DNA of 64,000 nt, taken from positions 40,064,040 through 40,128,039 of the forward strand of contig OY978527.1 in NCBI GenBank assembly GCA_963854835.1, in the 5' to 3' direction. Of the stretch, positions 39,501-54,500 are shown piece after piece (position 1 is the first letter of the stretch; each line of letters begins with the position of its first letter). This DNA is from Megamerina dolium. Taxonomy: Eukaryota; Arthropoda; Insecta; Diptera; Megamerinidae. The notes under the pieces were generated by a model that was not told the origin of the DNA, made no database searches, and saw nothing but the letters and a program-made list of their open reading frames with translations. A program made the position numbers and the translations under genes.

Positions 39501-42500
39501 CCACAAATTTACAAATATTTTAAAATGGTTTATACGAAAAGGGGGCAAAAATTGTCTAGCACTGCTTCCAGGGTGTATTATTTTGATAAGGTAGCGCACC
39601 TAAGAGATGGAAAAGAGGATAAGTAAGTTTCAGTAAAACGTTGAATATGAGACACTGGTGATAGTCAGTCCTACATCGTTTTGGGCAGCAATATTGGTAT
39701 TTTCCGATTTTCAGGTGTTTTTGGGTTAATTTTCCCCTTACGTCCCTTAAGAAAAGCAGATAGTGATTTGGTAGGTTTGAGAAAAATTTTGCAAAGCAAA
39801 ATTAGTGGGGGTCAACCCTAAAATTTACCTCTTTAGACATACCCTGGGAGGCGGGGAGAGCGAATTTTACAAAAAGAAAAAAACAAAATAAATAAATATT
39901 AATAAATATGTGGCACTTATAAGCCCCGAAGGGTTCTTTGGCCGAGCTGTTCTTCCAGTACTCTTGTGGGTGTTAAATTTTGGACAGGTTTAAAAGGGAG
40001 CTACTTTTTTTAGCCGGTTACGAACGGCATAATCTTCTGAGCTTTGTCACAGAGTTGTTTTAGAAGCTTTTCCATGGCAAATTATTACTGTTGGAAGAAT
40101 TTCCAATTGTTTGCCGACTGGTGGGCATCGTATGAAAAAAAATATATTTTAAATATTAAATTTATGCTTAAGCTTATGCTTAAGTTTCAATTACCGTTGG
40201 TTGGTTGAAGTGGTGACTCATCCATGTGCCTAAGTAGCGCTTACGCACCGTTTTGTTTCGCTTCCATGCTCCATTACCGTACTTTTGCAGTGTTTTTCAA
40301 GCCGAGATTATGGCTATAGAGGAGGCGGCAATGTGGCTTCGCTGTAATACAATATCTTTCAAAGTTGTTTATATTTACACCTATAGTCAAGCTGCCATTA
40401 AATCTCTTGTAGGAACGTTCGCCAAATCTACACTTGCGCTCTTAAATGCCGCTCAGGCTCTTAAGGAGCCAGCGGAGCACTAGAATGTACACATTGTATG
40501 GGTACCGGGGCATAGGGATATTCCAGCGAACTGTGAGGCAGATGAATTGGCGAGATCGGGCACTAGGTTGCCAGAGGTCTATCCATCTCATCGTGCAGGA
40601 TTGCGCTTGCAACATGCAAGCTTCTTGTCACACACGATTTTCTTACTGTAGCCAACAGAAGATGGTGCGATGAGATCTATTGTGTTACTACTAGGAAAGT
40701 CTGGCCAACTCTTGACAATAGAAGAACTCGTCCACTGTTTTCAATGAGTAGGAAAACTATCAGTAATGCACTTGCTGTACTCACGGGCAACAGACTTGTG
40801 GGTAGGCATGCTACCAGTCTTGGTTTACCAGCCAACGATTTTTGCCGTAGATGCCAGGACGAGGAAAAGGAGGAAACTGTTTACCTCTTCTTCTGTAGAT
40901 GCCCCGCCTTGGCACGCAGAAGGTACACCCTATTGGAGAGTGCCTTGTTACAGATACCACTGCCAGGTGCTAGACCCATGGATGTCAGGGACATTGCTTT
41001 ATTCATGAGGAAATCCCAATGGTTTCGTTTAACAGAGGGAGCAGGGGAGAGAGCATCATTGATGCACGGTAAGACAATGGGCCAATTTTTTGCCTAAGTG
41101 GGCCTACTTTCGGAGGCGGCTGTATAACCTAACCTAACCTAATTTTACGCTTCAATCGGAGTTTGAACCTACGACCTAAAGAAGGCCAACGCACTAACCA
41201 CTTAGCTACGGCACCCTGAGCGTATTTTATAAATACATCGAAATACGAGGCACATATAGAGGATAAGTATTCTCCGGTAATCATTTACTCCTCTAAGGGC
41301 CATTTCTGAGAAGCTGTGGGGTTGTCTAAAGGGTTTTCTCTAATTTTTAGAAATCTAACAACGCTTTTTAATTATTCTTAGATTTTCTTCATCGATATCT
41401 TGTTTTCTTCGTAATAGAACGAGTAAAATATTTTTTAATATAAACATATTTATATCCAAATCTAATAATAAAAAATTGGTAGCATCAATGAATGTGTTGG
41501 TTGGCGAGTAGCGTCACTATAATATAACCACTTTCAATGATTTTTCCCAATCATACTGACATTTAACAATGTTTTTCATATGAAATATTTGTATTCCTCT
41601 CTCATCTTAGGTTTAGAATCAATCAACAGCATCACCAACTGTGTACCAAGAACAATCATGAACACTTTACGAAAACTAGTATCTACTACGTTTTATCAAA
41701 TACTTCAGTCAAGCGCAAAAATTGCTATCTCACACTGGTTGATTGCATGTTTCTTTGAATGTGAGTTAGAGTTGGCTCGCCACTTGTATACCAATGATTG
41801 CACCGAATAGTACGGCTTTTGTTTATTCACCCCTTTTACTCATTTCTTCACGATTTCTGGCTCTTTCATTCATACTGTTTTCTCTCTGATTTTTACTATG
41901 CTCAACATTTGAACGTGATTTCATCACGTTTGTTTAGTGGGCGATGGTGATGATAGTGTAATAGTGATGACGTTTCTGACTTGATTTCCTTGTTTATAGT
42001 TGACATCATCGTCATCGCTATCGTCATCATTTGGGGGTGGGGTGGGGTTACTCTCTATGTGATTTAACATTGAGTGTGTTGCAAAAGAATGAATTCCATT
42101 TTCTGCTGTTGAAATTAAATGGTGATGATGACGATGATAACTGTGGTTTGTTTGGCTTTTTATTTTTGATTTTTTTCCATGAAATTCAACTGTCTTTCCC
42201 CGCTATTACTTTAATACTTTTAATCCTTTTGCCTTTTACAATTCATCCACTATTTGGAGTTGATTGAAGTGCTGTGTCAGGCGTTCGTGTTACTTTTATT
42301 TACCTACCTACATACATATATGCAGGTAGTACTCGAAAAAATCAGATTTAAAAATATATTTCTACTTTTTAAAATACATTTACGTAAGCGTCAGCAAAAA
42401 TTTCCAAAATTTTGTTTGTCAAATACGAAGTTGGCAAGTGGCAAATAGCAAGACATTATTACTTGGAGGCAAAAAAAAATTTCGGAAAGGTAGAAGAACA

Positions 42501-45500
42501 AATAAATAAGACTGCACGGTAAAAGATGGTGTCTGTGACCAAAAATAGTGGAATGGTCGTATAGGACTGTAATAGTGCCAGTGATCACCTATGCCTCCTT
42601 GGCGTGGTGGCCGAAGGCAGATCAAACAAAGGCCAGAATGATCTTTCGTAAGGTTCATCGAATAGCTTTCTGACTGGACTTACACCTCCAAACCTCCTGG
42701 TCAAAAGGACGGCAACCAGTGCAGCACTCAGGCTGCCCAAACTATCTAATCTTAAAGAAGGCAATCTCAGACGACAAACAAATATCCTGGACACCGTTTG
42801 GGGCTCTCCATGTCTTGAGGTCTTTGACAAGATGGATAGAAAGCTAGCCTTCTCCAAGCACTTTGAAGTGGTTCTATCTTTCAGGCGGAGGTCCATGCCT
42901 TAGAGGTATGTGTGAGAGACTGCATATGTAGTGGCACCCGTGGTACCAAACTATGCATCCTCTCGGACAGCAAAGCGGCCCTAAAGTCGCTGGCAAAATA
43001 TTCGTTTCAATCGAGGCTGTTTTGGGAATGTTTTAAACTTCTCAATGACCTCCCTGGCAGCAAAGAATCCTATCACCCTCATGTGGGTGCCGGGATATGA
43101 GGTTCACGATGGAAACGAAATGGCCGACTCCTTTGCAAAGGAGGGCGCAAGCACTGCTTTCATTGGACCAGAGCCCTTCTGCGGGATTACAAACAGTTTC
43201 ATAAACAACTTGACATGTGAGAGAGAGAAACGGGATCTACTCGACTACTACGAAATAAAACGTGCTACTTCAGACGTGCTTTCTCTGTTATTATTGAATT
43301 AAAATCGTGGACTCGCTCTTTCCATGGTTTTCCTCTCTTATAAATAAAAAAAAAAATCATTCGATTCGATAGAATAGAATCCGAACTTAATCCTTAAATA
43401 GTTGAATTTCTATTCAATATGAAATACCAATATAATACATTCAAAATATGAACATGAAAAAATCAGACATTTTATGGAGTTCTATTGTGAACTTATTCTT
43501 GTCTGCTTTCATGAATGCTGGAATTACATATTTATGAGTTTAATAGTAAAAGCTTATACAATTTGAAACAAAGGTGATGGTCATGGCACTGACTACGGTC
43601 GAATTATGTTATTCAGCTGGTTCGATTAGTTAAGAGTCTCTACATTTAGTAGTAAATTGGACAGAAAAAAAAAACAAAAAAAAAAACAAAAATAATAAAA
43701 ATAAACCTTGGCGATGTTGCATTCACAAATTAAGTACCATAGTATAAAAGAATTTCTACAAAAGAATGTTTGATCGTCATTGTCGAAATCACAGTTGGCT
43801 TGCACGTATATTCATCTATGCAAGTATATGCTGTTAAAAAAGTATCCGGACACGAAAAAGATCTATAATGTTTATTTCTATCAATATTTTCCATTGTATC
43901 AATGATTAATACGCAGTCCTTCTGTTCGTATGGTTCTTGACTAGATCACCTACTGCTTAATTCAATACTACTTACTTACTTATGTGGCCATAACAACCGA
44001 ATATCGATTTAGGCCGAATATAACATGCTTCGCCAGCCATCTCTGTTCTTCGTTAGCTGGCGCGAGTTAGAAATTCCAAGCGCCGTCAGGTTCTCCAGTA
44101 CTTGGTCTTTCCACCGGAGGTTAGGTCTTCTTCTTCTGCGTCGTCCTCCAGCGGGTTCCGAATATAACACCTTCTTAGCTGGAGCGTGTTCTCCCATTCG
44201 CTCGACATGACCTAGCCAGCGCAGTCGCTGGATTTTGATGCGCTTTACTATGTCAATATCGGCATACAGCTCGTACAGCTCATGGTTGTACCTTATTCAG
44301 TACTCGCCACCAACGCAAATAGGTCCAAAGATCTTGCGTAGGACTTTTCTCTCGAAAACTCCGAGCATTCGCTCATCCGAGGTGGAAATTGTTGAGGCTT
44401 CAGCGCCATATGTTAGGACAAGCATGATGAGAGACTTGTAGAGTATAGTTTTCGTTCTTCGAGAGAGGGCTCGACTTCTCAATTGCATACTTAGCCCAAA
44501 TTAGCTTAATTCAATAGCTTTTTTTTTTTGCCAAAGACTGTTTTGGCACTTCATTACCAAGAGTATCATTATGAAGAATCCAAGAATTATCTTCATTCTA
44601 AATTTCTCCGACACGTCGGTTGTTTTTATGCGAATGCTTTGATGAGTATTGTAATAGTGTTGGATCCTTAGACAGGCATCGTAGGCCCATCTAATGATTA
44701 ACCTGATGACTTTGGGGTAATTTTTTTTTCATATGATGACAAAAATTAAATATACTTAAATTCGTGAAAAGGCGCACGTAGGCCATATGGAGGCCCATTG
44801 TGATACCACGCGGATATTCCTTTTACCCATTCACTCGTTGAACCAACTTGAACGAACCTTTAACGAACTTTAGGAGGTTGTTAATTTCAACCGGGGATAT
44901 TACTGTTAGGCCATTCATTTGATAATGGACCAGAAATTGTTTGGGCATCTTGCACAAAGCAGGGCAGGTACACATCAGATGTGAGACGGTCTCAAGCTCC
45001 TGCTTTTGCTGCAGAGATGAGGACGAGTGTGCGAGCTCATAGGTCGAAATGTCTAGTCTATTAAGGCCAGTAAGCTTACGTGTGCGTTAACTACTGATTT
45101 TTGTCCACAGCAATTTCGCCGTCCTACAGATGGGTGTTTGGGTACTAAAGATCTCGTATGGTCGCAGTGCCCGTAACACTTGTGGTTAGCCCCCAGAGGT
45201 ATCAGCTATACGGGCTCATATCCTCTAACAGACCTTGGTCTGGTTTCCTGTGGTCCACTTGATGAACAAGGATTATGTCCTTGTGCCAACGTCACGCTCT
45301 CTTTTGATTGATTGATACAGATGGGTGTGTCTGCCCATCTTTTCAGAAAGGCGTTGAGAGTTATCACCTCCAATTTATGCAATAGGCAATAAGATTCCTT
45401 AAACCTGTGTTTCCTTCAGATAAGGCCTCCTTTGTGCTCTTCCTTGCTAGCTCATCTGCTTTTCAGTTTCCTCGTATACCTCTGTGCCCAGTCACCCAGC

Positions 45501-48500
45501 ACAGGAGAATGTTATGCTGCTCTGCAATCTCATCGAGAGATCTGCGGCAGTCAAGAATGGTCTCAGATTTAAGGAGAACGGTGAAGGAAAACGTTTTTTA
45601 CGTTTTTAACGTTTTCCTCTAATGAATACTATTTTTTGTAAACAAATATCTGATTGAATGTTACTTTCTGCTTGTTACAGAACGACACCTTTGAAATTGT
45701 ATGAAAAAAGTTCAATGCACTTTTTTGACAAAGCTTTTTTATATTTCCCTTGATTTTCAATAATGGTACTGTCATTCTTCGATGGCTCATTGAAAGATCA
45801 GAATGTCCGGATACTTTCTTAACTAGCATTTCATACGAACGTAGAAGTAATGGAGAAATGAATGAAACAAGGAAGGAAATCCATAAATATCTATACGAAG
45901 AGCAAATATAAAAACTCTACTAGTCACGATGGATACGTAGAAATGAACATAATTCAAATTGTTCATTCGACAAATTTCCAACATGACATCCTTCTCAGGT
46001 TTTCCACTTATTCTCCCATTTTTTTTTGTTTTTGTTGCTGTTCCAATGCAACGCAATTTATGGATATTTTGTGAATGATACCAGGAAATAGTTTAAACCA
46101 TTGAGCACCGCTTGCAGAGAGTAAAAATGAATTTTCCTGAATATTTTGATTTTTTCTATTTTTTCTTTGCGAATATGTGTTGTTTGTAGATTTGTTTTTA
46201 TTTTATTTTATTTTTGAATTTTCTCTCACTTGTGTGTGACTGTTTTATAGGGTTATGATACATATTGTTTTTTTTTTGGGATATATTTCTTTTCTTATGG
46301 GAATATATTCCATTTTATGGTGCTTTAAATTTGCCCATTCTCCGAAGAAATCGGAGTAGGTCCTATGGTGCTAAAGATACAAGAGTTTCGGCTCTCAGCA
46401 CGTCAGTGCCAAAGACCGCAAACCTTATTCGACCGAAAAACTGATCCGCCATCTCATCTTCTTCTTCACTGGGTGGTCAAAGTGTACTGTCTCCTAGTCC
46501 TACCTTTTCCATGTGCTTTGCCCAGAGAAAGTGGCCTGTTACCAAGCCTGCTAGCATTCTGCAATCACCTCTACCTAGAGATAGGAGAAAATATGACTAT
46601 TTACCCAATATGTTAGGTAACATGGATCTCGTCCATCTGAAACCTATCTCGGCCTGACGGATCGCTGTATGGACTAGATTAGCTCTGGTGTTGACCGTGG
46701 TCTTGATGGCTCCAGCGGGTTGTGACAAAGCAGGCTTAGGGCCGATTAAATCAGCAGGAGAACCTTCTATTGCTAATGCACCGGAGGTCTCATTGCCTAC
46801 GATTCCCACGTCGTCAGAGACCCACATCAGTGCTAAATTATTATGTCTTCCGACATAATTTAGCCTTGAATTGGAGAACTCCACTATCTTGGAAGTGGTG
46901 ATACGGTTGTCCAAGGCCTGCAGCGCAGTCTGACTGCCACTGCAGACACAGATAGACTTGCCTTTCAGGCTCTTCTCCACGATATTATCCATTGCCTTCT
47001 GTTTTGCATACACCTCTGCCTGAAAGTCAGATGCATACATACGGAGGGCAGAGAATAGTTGAGTTCCGTCAGTTTCCATGTTAGTCGTTAATGAATTGTT
47101 GTGAAATTGTTCGAACACTGCTTATATTTTCTTTTAAATTTTTATTTCAGCCTTCTTTTATAGTTTTCAAACAATTTAAGAGAGCTTTGTTATTTAATCG
47201 GTCTCCTGGATTATTGCTTAGGCATAACAACCCTGTTGTTATATGTATGTTGGTACGTCCTATCTATATTTTATTGAATAGGAGTGTATACTCCTTTTCA
47301 TTGGTGTTGGTAGCAACATTTATGCACACGTTTGATTGATAGTGCATCGAATATTCGAGCACATACATACATACATGCATAGATTGATAGTTGTGCAACG
47401 GATATGCAAAAGCAACATTTGAATCATATCGCTAAAAATGTCAACACAACTGGATATTTATATAGGTGTACACATACAATATGTCTACCATGGCACTTTG
47501 AAATATGGTCTTTGAGCTCGTCTATAAAAAAATAAACAAGATTTGTGGGATATCGATATTTTCAATTGTTATTTCGTTGTGGTTGTTGACATAATTTTAA
47601 CTATATCTAAATTAAATTCAAAGTCAGGCGTAAGGTCGCTAGGCTTAAGGTCGCTGCAACATCTAGCAGGAAAATGCGTTACATTTAAACGTTGCTTTTT
47701 TATAGCTACATTCTTTTAATTCTAATCTCCATATTAAATTATTATAAGATGTTACTATCAATGTTGCCACATTTATCTTAACTTTATTCCTTAATCGACA
47801 TCCCAAATTTATTACTCGCCCACAGTTATGAACGTGCTTACATGTCGTTTTTTTCTTTGGACTATTGTACATTTACAATCAGTTTACAGGTTTTCATGTG
47901 AATGTATGCATACGCTTTTCTGTGTGTGTGAGTGTGTGCGTTTCCGTTCATTTTTGTTTTGTTTCTGAATTTGTAATACAATCATCAAAATAATCCAACT
48001 TTGTGATTTTTGCCATTTTTTATGGGTACACATAAATGAATTTTTCTTTTTGTTGAAAAGACAGAATAGCATGTAGAAAAAATTGGCAAAACATCGCCCA
48101 ATCAATGAACAAATTATTTGCAATATCGAATTGCATATCTCTGTAAAATTTGAGATATGCATATATTAACATATTTACGAGCATGTGAAAATTACAAAAC
48201 AAAATTTTAGCATAAAATAAATTTAAAGATTTATATAGATCTCATCTGTTTGAACATATATATTTGGAATGCATTGTATTTACTTACTTATTTATGTGGG
48301 CATTACAATCGAAATCGATTTAGGCCGAATCTAGTATGCTTCGCCAGCCAGTTCTTTCCTTCGCTAGTTGGCGCCAGTTAGAAATTCCAAGCGCTGACAA
48401 GTTCTCCAGTACTTGGTCTGGGTCTGCCTCTTCTGGGTCGTCCAACAGCAGGTTCCGAATATAACACCTTCTTAACCGAAACGTGTTCTTGCATTCGCTC

Positions 48501-51500
48501 GATAAGATCTAGCCAGCGCAGCCGCTGAATTTAAATGCGCTTTGCTATGTCGGTGTCGCCATACAGCTCATACAGCACATGGTTGTACCTTATTTGATAC
48601 TCGCCACCAACGCCAATAGGTCCAAAGATCTTGCATAGGAGGTGGAAATTCTACAATCTTCGGGGTTATATGTAAGGGCAGGCATGATGAGAGGCTTGTA
48701 GAGTATGATTTTCGTTTCTCGAGAAAGGGCGCGGCTTCGCAGTCACATACTTAACCTAAAGTAGCACCTGTTAGCAAGAGTGATTCTTTGAAATATCCCC
48801 AGGCTGACGTCAGTACTGGTCATTACTGCTCCGAGACAGACAAAGCCCTTCACTACTTCAAAAGTGTGTTGTCCAAGATGCCGGGAATCGTTGTTTGTTG
48901 ACTCTAGGTACTTCGTCTAGTCCTCGTTCCCCGTAAGACCCATTCGACGCGACTGTCTTTCCCATGATATTGACGTATGTCAACATCAGGATATTTTTGT
49001 TGAAGATGGTGCCATTATCTTGTAGATCAGCAGCTCGTAATATTTTATCCGTAATAAGATTGAAAAAGTCGCATGATAACAAATCACCTTGTCTGAAACC
49101 CCGTTCTGTGTTAAGTGGAGGGGAGAGGTCCTTCCTAATTTTCACTGCACTACGGGAGCTATGCCGTGTCATTATGCAAAAACTGAATTCAGACATTGTT
49201 GTGTAGAGGTAATCGCTTGCCGGACTGTCGAAAGCGGTTTTATAATCAACAAAGGGATGGTATGAGTTGATCTGTTTTTCTTGGGTCTTCTTCAGGATTT
49301 AGCGCAGCGTGAAATCTGGTCTATGGTGGATTTACCAGGTCTAAAACCATATCATGCCATTCCATCCAATCAGCCGCGTTAGTATGCGCAAATTGTGGGG
49401 TTTCCTTTCTCATATACGGAAGAGAGAATAGCCTCTGATGAGCCTCTAATCATCGGACATGCTTTCATCCGATCGATATTCTGCTTATGAGCTGGCACAT
49501 GGTAGTAAGCAGATCATCGCCTCCGGTCTTAAGCAACTCGGCAGGCAGGCCATCAGCACCTGCAGTTACCGACAAATAATGTTGCAAAATATAAATCCAT
49601 GAAATATTTCAAACGAAAATGTCGATGAAAATATAGGTATAAATGAATTTTGAGTTTCTGAAGTAATCGAGGCTACGTTGCCTTACTACATTTCCAAACT
49701 TTCCGGACAAAAATTAAAAATTGACATCATTTCACTTGCTGTAAATAACATGAACGTATTTGGCATCATATTATGACTATTCTGACATGTATTAGAATAT
49801 TAGTATTAGAAATCCATAAATTACTCTTAGTCATCTTGATCCAGGCGCCTCCATCCCTGGAGATCCGCCACTGTAATATATGGTATGTGTTTGCAAACAC
49901 ATTAGGCATGAAAATAAATAAGTATACTTGTCGTAAAATTGATAAGTGTGTTTGTTAAGTTGATGCAAGTATTGAAAGTAAATACTACTCGTTGCTGTTG
50001 TTGAAGCATTGTTACACAAATGTTCGCAAATGCATGCACAGTACTGCTTTGCGACTGCATTACACTATCGACTTACACTAACTTAGTAGATACTGGGAAT
50101 CCACTCATATTGCTATCATGCCAATTGCTAAATGTCTACTGTGGTTTTTGGCATTGTGCCAAAAAAATAAAAATTATAAAAATATATTTGTTTTTTTTTT
50201 TATTATTTAAGGACGAACGACAAATATATGAACACCCTCACATTTCTGTTGGTGATTGTGTTTGATGATGGTTAATAATAAAGTTGCCCATTTTATTTCT
50301 TCATTTTGAAGAATGTAAGCAATTGCGCTTTTTTTTTCAGTTTTCTTGTTGTAGTTGTTGTTACATATTCCGAGTATATTTACTATCATTTGTGTGGGTT
50401 GGACGGTTGTTATTCGATAGGTATGCATTTGTATTGCACATATCATTTTTTTTGCCTTTTACTATTTAATTTTATATTTTTATTTCGCTGATTATTGGTT
50501 GATTTAAAATTCCCTCTTGTTGCAGTATACTTTTAGGCACAGCGGCAAGTGGTGTACCATGGCGGCGACATCAGCCTTTAGATAAAACCATAAAATCAAG
50601 CATAAACGATGGCAGTTTTGATTTGTTATTTTTGCTAAAATGCACTTTTATCCATTTCATTGCTATAACAATGATTTTGTTGGGCGTTTTTCAATATCGA
50701 TATACGAATATCCTCTTTGCTTGGGTGAGCCGATGGGTTGTGGGTGCATTCAAGGATTGTGCAAATCTGAATGGTTGTTACTATTGTGGTTACGTACTAT
50801 ATATGAGTATTGTTGCTATGTTTATCGTTGCTATTATTGTCATCATCATCATCATCATCGTCGTCATCAGCAGCAGCAGCAGCAGCAAAATACATATTAT
50901 TGCCGTTGCTATATGAAACTCAAAACTACAAAAAAAAGAAAAAAAATGATGTGACAAGAATATTGAGTTAAAATTGAATTTTACCAAATATGAAAGAAAA
51001 AAAAAAAAGAAATATATATAAACACAAAATTCGAAAAGAAAACGTAAAAAATGTCCTTTTCCATTATATGTAATTTTTTTCTTTTTTTGCACATTTTTTA
51101 CATGCTTGCTTAGGTCAAAGTTACGAAGAGATCTTCTTGCGTTTTTGCTGATGACATTCTATCATCATCATCATCCTGATCATCATCATCACCATCATCA
51201 GTATCCATCTTCATTGTCATTGTATTTGTGGTTGTGCTTTTGATAACTTCTTATCCTTGACTCTAAAAATTGAGATTTTATCTTTAAGCTTATATGTACG
51301 AGTATTGTATATGTTAGACTTTTGTCTCTTTATTCTATTACATTTGCCATGGGAATTATCAAGATGGAATTAGATTGAATTATTGTATAAAAATAATTGA
51401 ATATATTATATTTCATATATTGTACAAAATTTATTTGTATTACATAGCATATATCTCTCGGTGGGCCAAGCACAATTGATCATTCTTTAAAAATTTTTTC

Positions 51501-54500
51501 ATATAAGTGAATGTTAGGTTAGGTCACTGTGGTTGCTCTTTCTCTCTGTCTGAGAGGGCACACTTGGGACAGTAAGGCCCATTATGATACTCTCAACATT
51601 CTAATCCACTAATCTGTTAAATTTGGATAGTATTAGAAGGAATCTATTTATATGAGTTGATGGTGACCGACAGAACCCTTGCCGCATCACTTTTTCTGAG
51701 CTTTGTCAGAGAGTTCTTTAAGTAGCATTTTCTCATGGCAAATTGCTCCTGCCGGAAGAATTCCCAATTGCTTGTCCATAGGTGGCTATGGTTCGAAAAA
51801 AAAAAATCTTTGCGATTTTGAAATTGCTTCAGTCGAATCAGAAGGCCGACGCACTAACCACTGAGTTACAGCATCCTAATTGAAATTATTTTTTTTAAAT
51901 TCTTAATTTATGACTAACATTTTCCATGTTAATGGAAAAAAAGTGGATTTCATGTGCTCATTAAAGCACTATTTTTTGCGTAGGAAACCATCAACGAAAC
52001 TAAGGAAAGGCTTGAAAAATACTATCCGGTCAGTCCATAAGTTCGTGCGTTCTTCTTAGGTGGTTTAAAAATAGAAGTTTGCAGTATTTGAATACTGATA
52101 AATACTTTATTTATTTATCAGTATTTAATTAATAATATATGTTCTTGCATTATTTACAATGTCTTCCCAACGTTTAGGCAAATTCTAAATTCCCTGCTCA
52201 AAAAATTTTTTGTCCTTGGAGCCAAAATACACGTCGATATCCCTTTTTATAGCTTCTTTTGAGGTGTAGTTCTTATTACATAAATGGGACTGAAGTCCGC
52301 TGAAAAGGTGATAATCACAATGTGCAATATCCGGAGAGTATGATGGATGCGGCATTAGCTCCTATCCGAGCTCGTTCAACTTGCCTAAGGTCTGTCTTGT
52401 GGTATGCGGTCTTGCGTTGTCGTGCTGAAACTAAACTTTGACGGTCGATTTTTTTCAAGTACTTCATTCAGTTTGGATGCATGATGCAAATAATAATCAG
52501 CTGTGATCGCCAGGTTTGGTTCCAGCAGACCAAAATAAATGATATCGGCCATATCCCACCAACAGGTGGCCATCTCTGGGGGTTGGTTCTGATGTTGGTT
52601 GGCGTTTGCGAACAGGATTATTGTAAAGGAACCATTTTTCGTCCCCAGTAACAATGAGAACACACATTCACTCTCTGCTGAAGGTTTGCGACGGAAAGTT
52701 TATGCGGAACTCATTTTCCCAGTTTTGGAACATTGCTCAATTGAACCAGATGCCTGTAAACTGTTTCATGTGATGAATTTAACCTTCCAGCCATCATATT
52801 GATTGTCAAACTTGGCCCAGCTTCCATGAGTTACAGCAAGGCGTCTGAGTTAAAGACCTCAGGACGACCAGAGCTTGGGGCATCCTCAACGTCACAATCA
52901 CCACTGCGGAATTTAGAAAACCACTTTTGCGCAGTCCTTACACTCACGGTATTCTCCCCATGAGTTGCGTTTATTTCTGCAGCAACAGTTGTTGCATTTT
53001 TTCCACTTTTATAAAAAAAATACCAAATATTCCTTTTATACTCATTCGAAGATTCTTCTATCCGCGATTAAAATCACTTGTTGAATGCAAAATACATCAG
53101 AGAAAATAAATGTAGTTCCTTTATCTCCCACGAATCATGTTTTGTATGCAAAAAGCGCCCACTGTGAAACTATTGGAAAAAAAACCGCACGAACTTATGG
53201 ACTGACCTGACATGTGGACTTTGTGTCATAAATTTTAATGGTTAAGAAGTGCTTTGTTGAATTCTTTTGTGATCGTTTAAGCACAAGTAACACGCGAATA
53301 TTGAGGTCCCCCAAAAGAATTCGTGATGCTAGAAACCGTCGATAAAATCCATGGAATGATATTGGACGATCAGAAAATGAAAGTGCATGAGGTGGCTGGG
53401 GCTGTAGACATACCTCGACTTAGTGGTTATATCACATTTTATATATGTTAATATTTTGGCATGAAAAAGCTATACACAAGGTATTTGCCGCATTCGATCA
53501 CAATTGATAACAAACACAATAGTGTGATCACTTACTTCAAAGGAGTGCTTGACGATGTTCAACTGCAATCGGAACGAATTTTTGTACCGTGGACGAAACA
53601 TGGATATATCCGAATGCACTAGAGACCAAGAAACAGTCAAGACAGTGGACTTTTTCGGCAGAACGTGCACCAAGGTGGGTCTGTCGGCCAAAGATGTTAT
53701 GGCAACAATTTTTTGGATTTTGGATTTTGGGATATATTCAATGCAATTCACATCGATTATCTTGAAAATGGTAAAACGATCATCGGCGAATATTACTTAC
53801 AGCTCTTGCACAGATTTGAGATTGATTTCAAATAAAACCGATCGCATTTGGTAAAGAAAGATGAGATGGCTCTTCCATCATGACAACGCACCAGCGCACA
53901 AGGAAGCAGTAGCAATATGAAAATTGCATGAACTAGGTTACGAACTGCTACCCAGAATTTTTTTTAGATCGCCTGCTAATCGCACACAGTACATCGATGC
54001 AACAAACGCCTATTTTGAGGGCCTTGAGAAAACCTTTTATTTGAAAGGAACACAAAAATTGGAAAAATGTCAGACTAAATGTATCGAGTTAAAAGGAGAC
54101 TATGTGGAGAAATAAAATGCTTTATTGCAAAAAATATTAATATTTGTTATTCAAAAAGTTGATCACTTGTGTAACTGCTCTCGTATGTATGCAAGGTGGC
54201 ACAAGTGCAGCATTCCCTAATCGCATATATTTAACTATTTACATACGTATCTACGTATATGACGAAATCATTAGCATAAAATATGAAATAAAAATGCTTC
54301 TCAACAATCATAAATATCACAATACATTCAGCTAGTTACATTACGTTATAATTAACGTAAACTCGTAACGCAGAAAGGTAAAATACAATATCAGATTAAA
54401 GCAATGCTAAAGAATTTTTGAATTGCACGGAAATCATTAGGTGTGAATAGCTGTATTCATATATGTATATATACGGTATATATGAGAAGTGGCTGTATTT

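Larger units (their letters stand above)
43831..45826 (-). mobile_element. Tc1-like element carrying two nested retrotransposons
   Basis: Inverted ends TTAAAAAAGTATCCGGACA (left) and, reversed, TTAAGAAAGTATCCGGACA (right). Minus-strand transposase scraps occur at about 43900-43960 (a C-terminal [16 protein letters not shown] end) and 44520-44620 (a WILHND-like core). It is interrupted by an RTE-like insertion (43968-44503) and by an RNase H-bearing non-LTR remnant (about 44700-45610). Without these it would be roughly 0.5 kb, so it is itself deleted. Confidence 0.75.

Noticed and set aside
50623..51092. ORFs with His/Gln/Met runs
   Set aside because: Produced by CAT/CAG microsatellites; no flanking conserved sequence or splice context.
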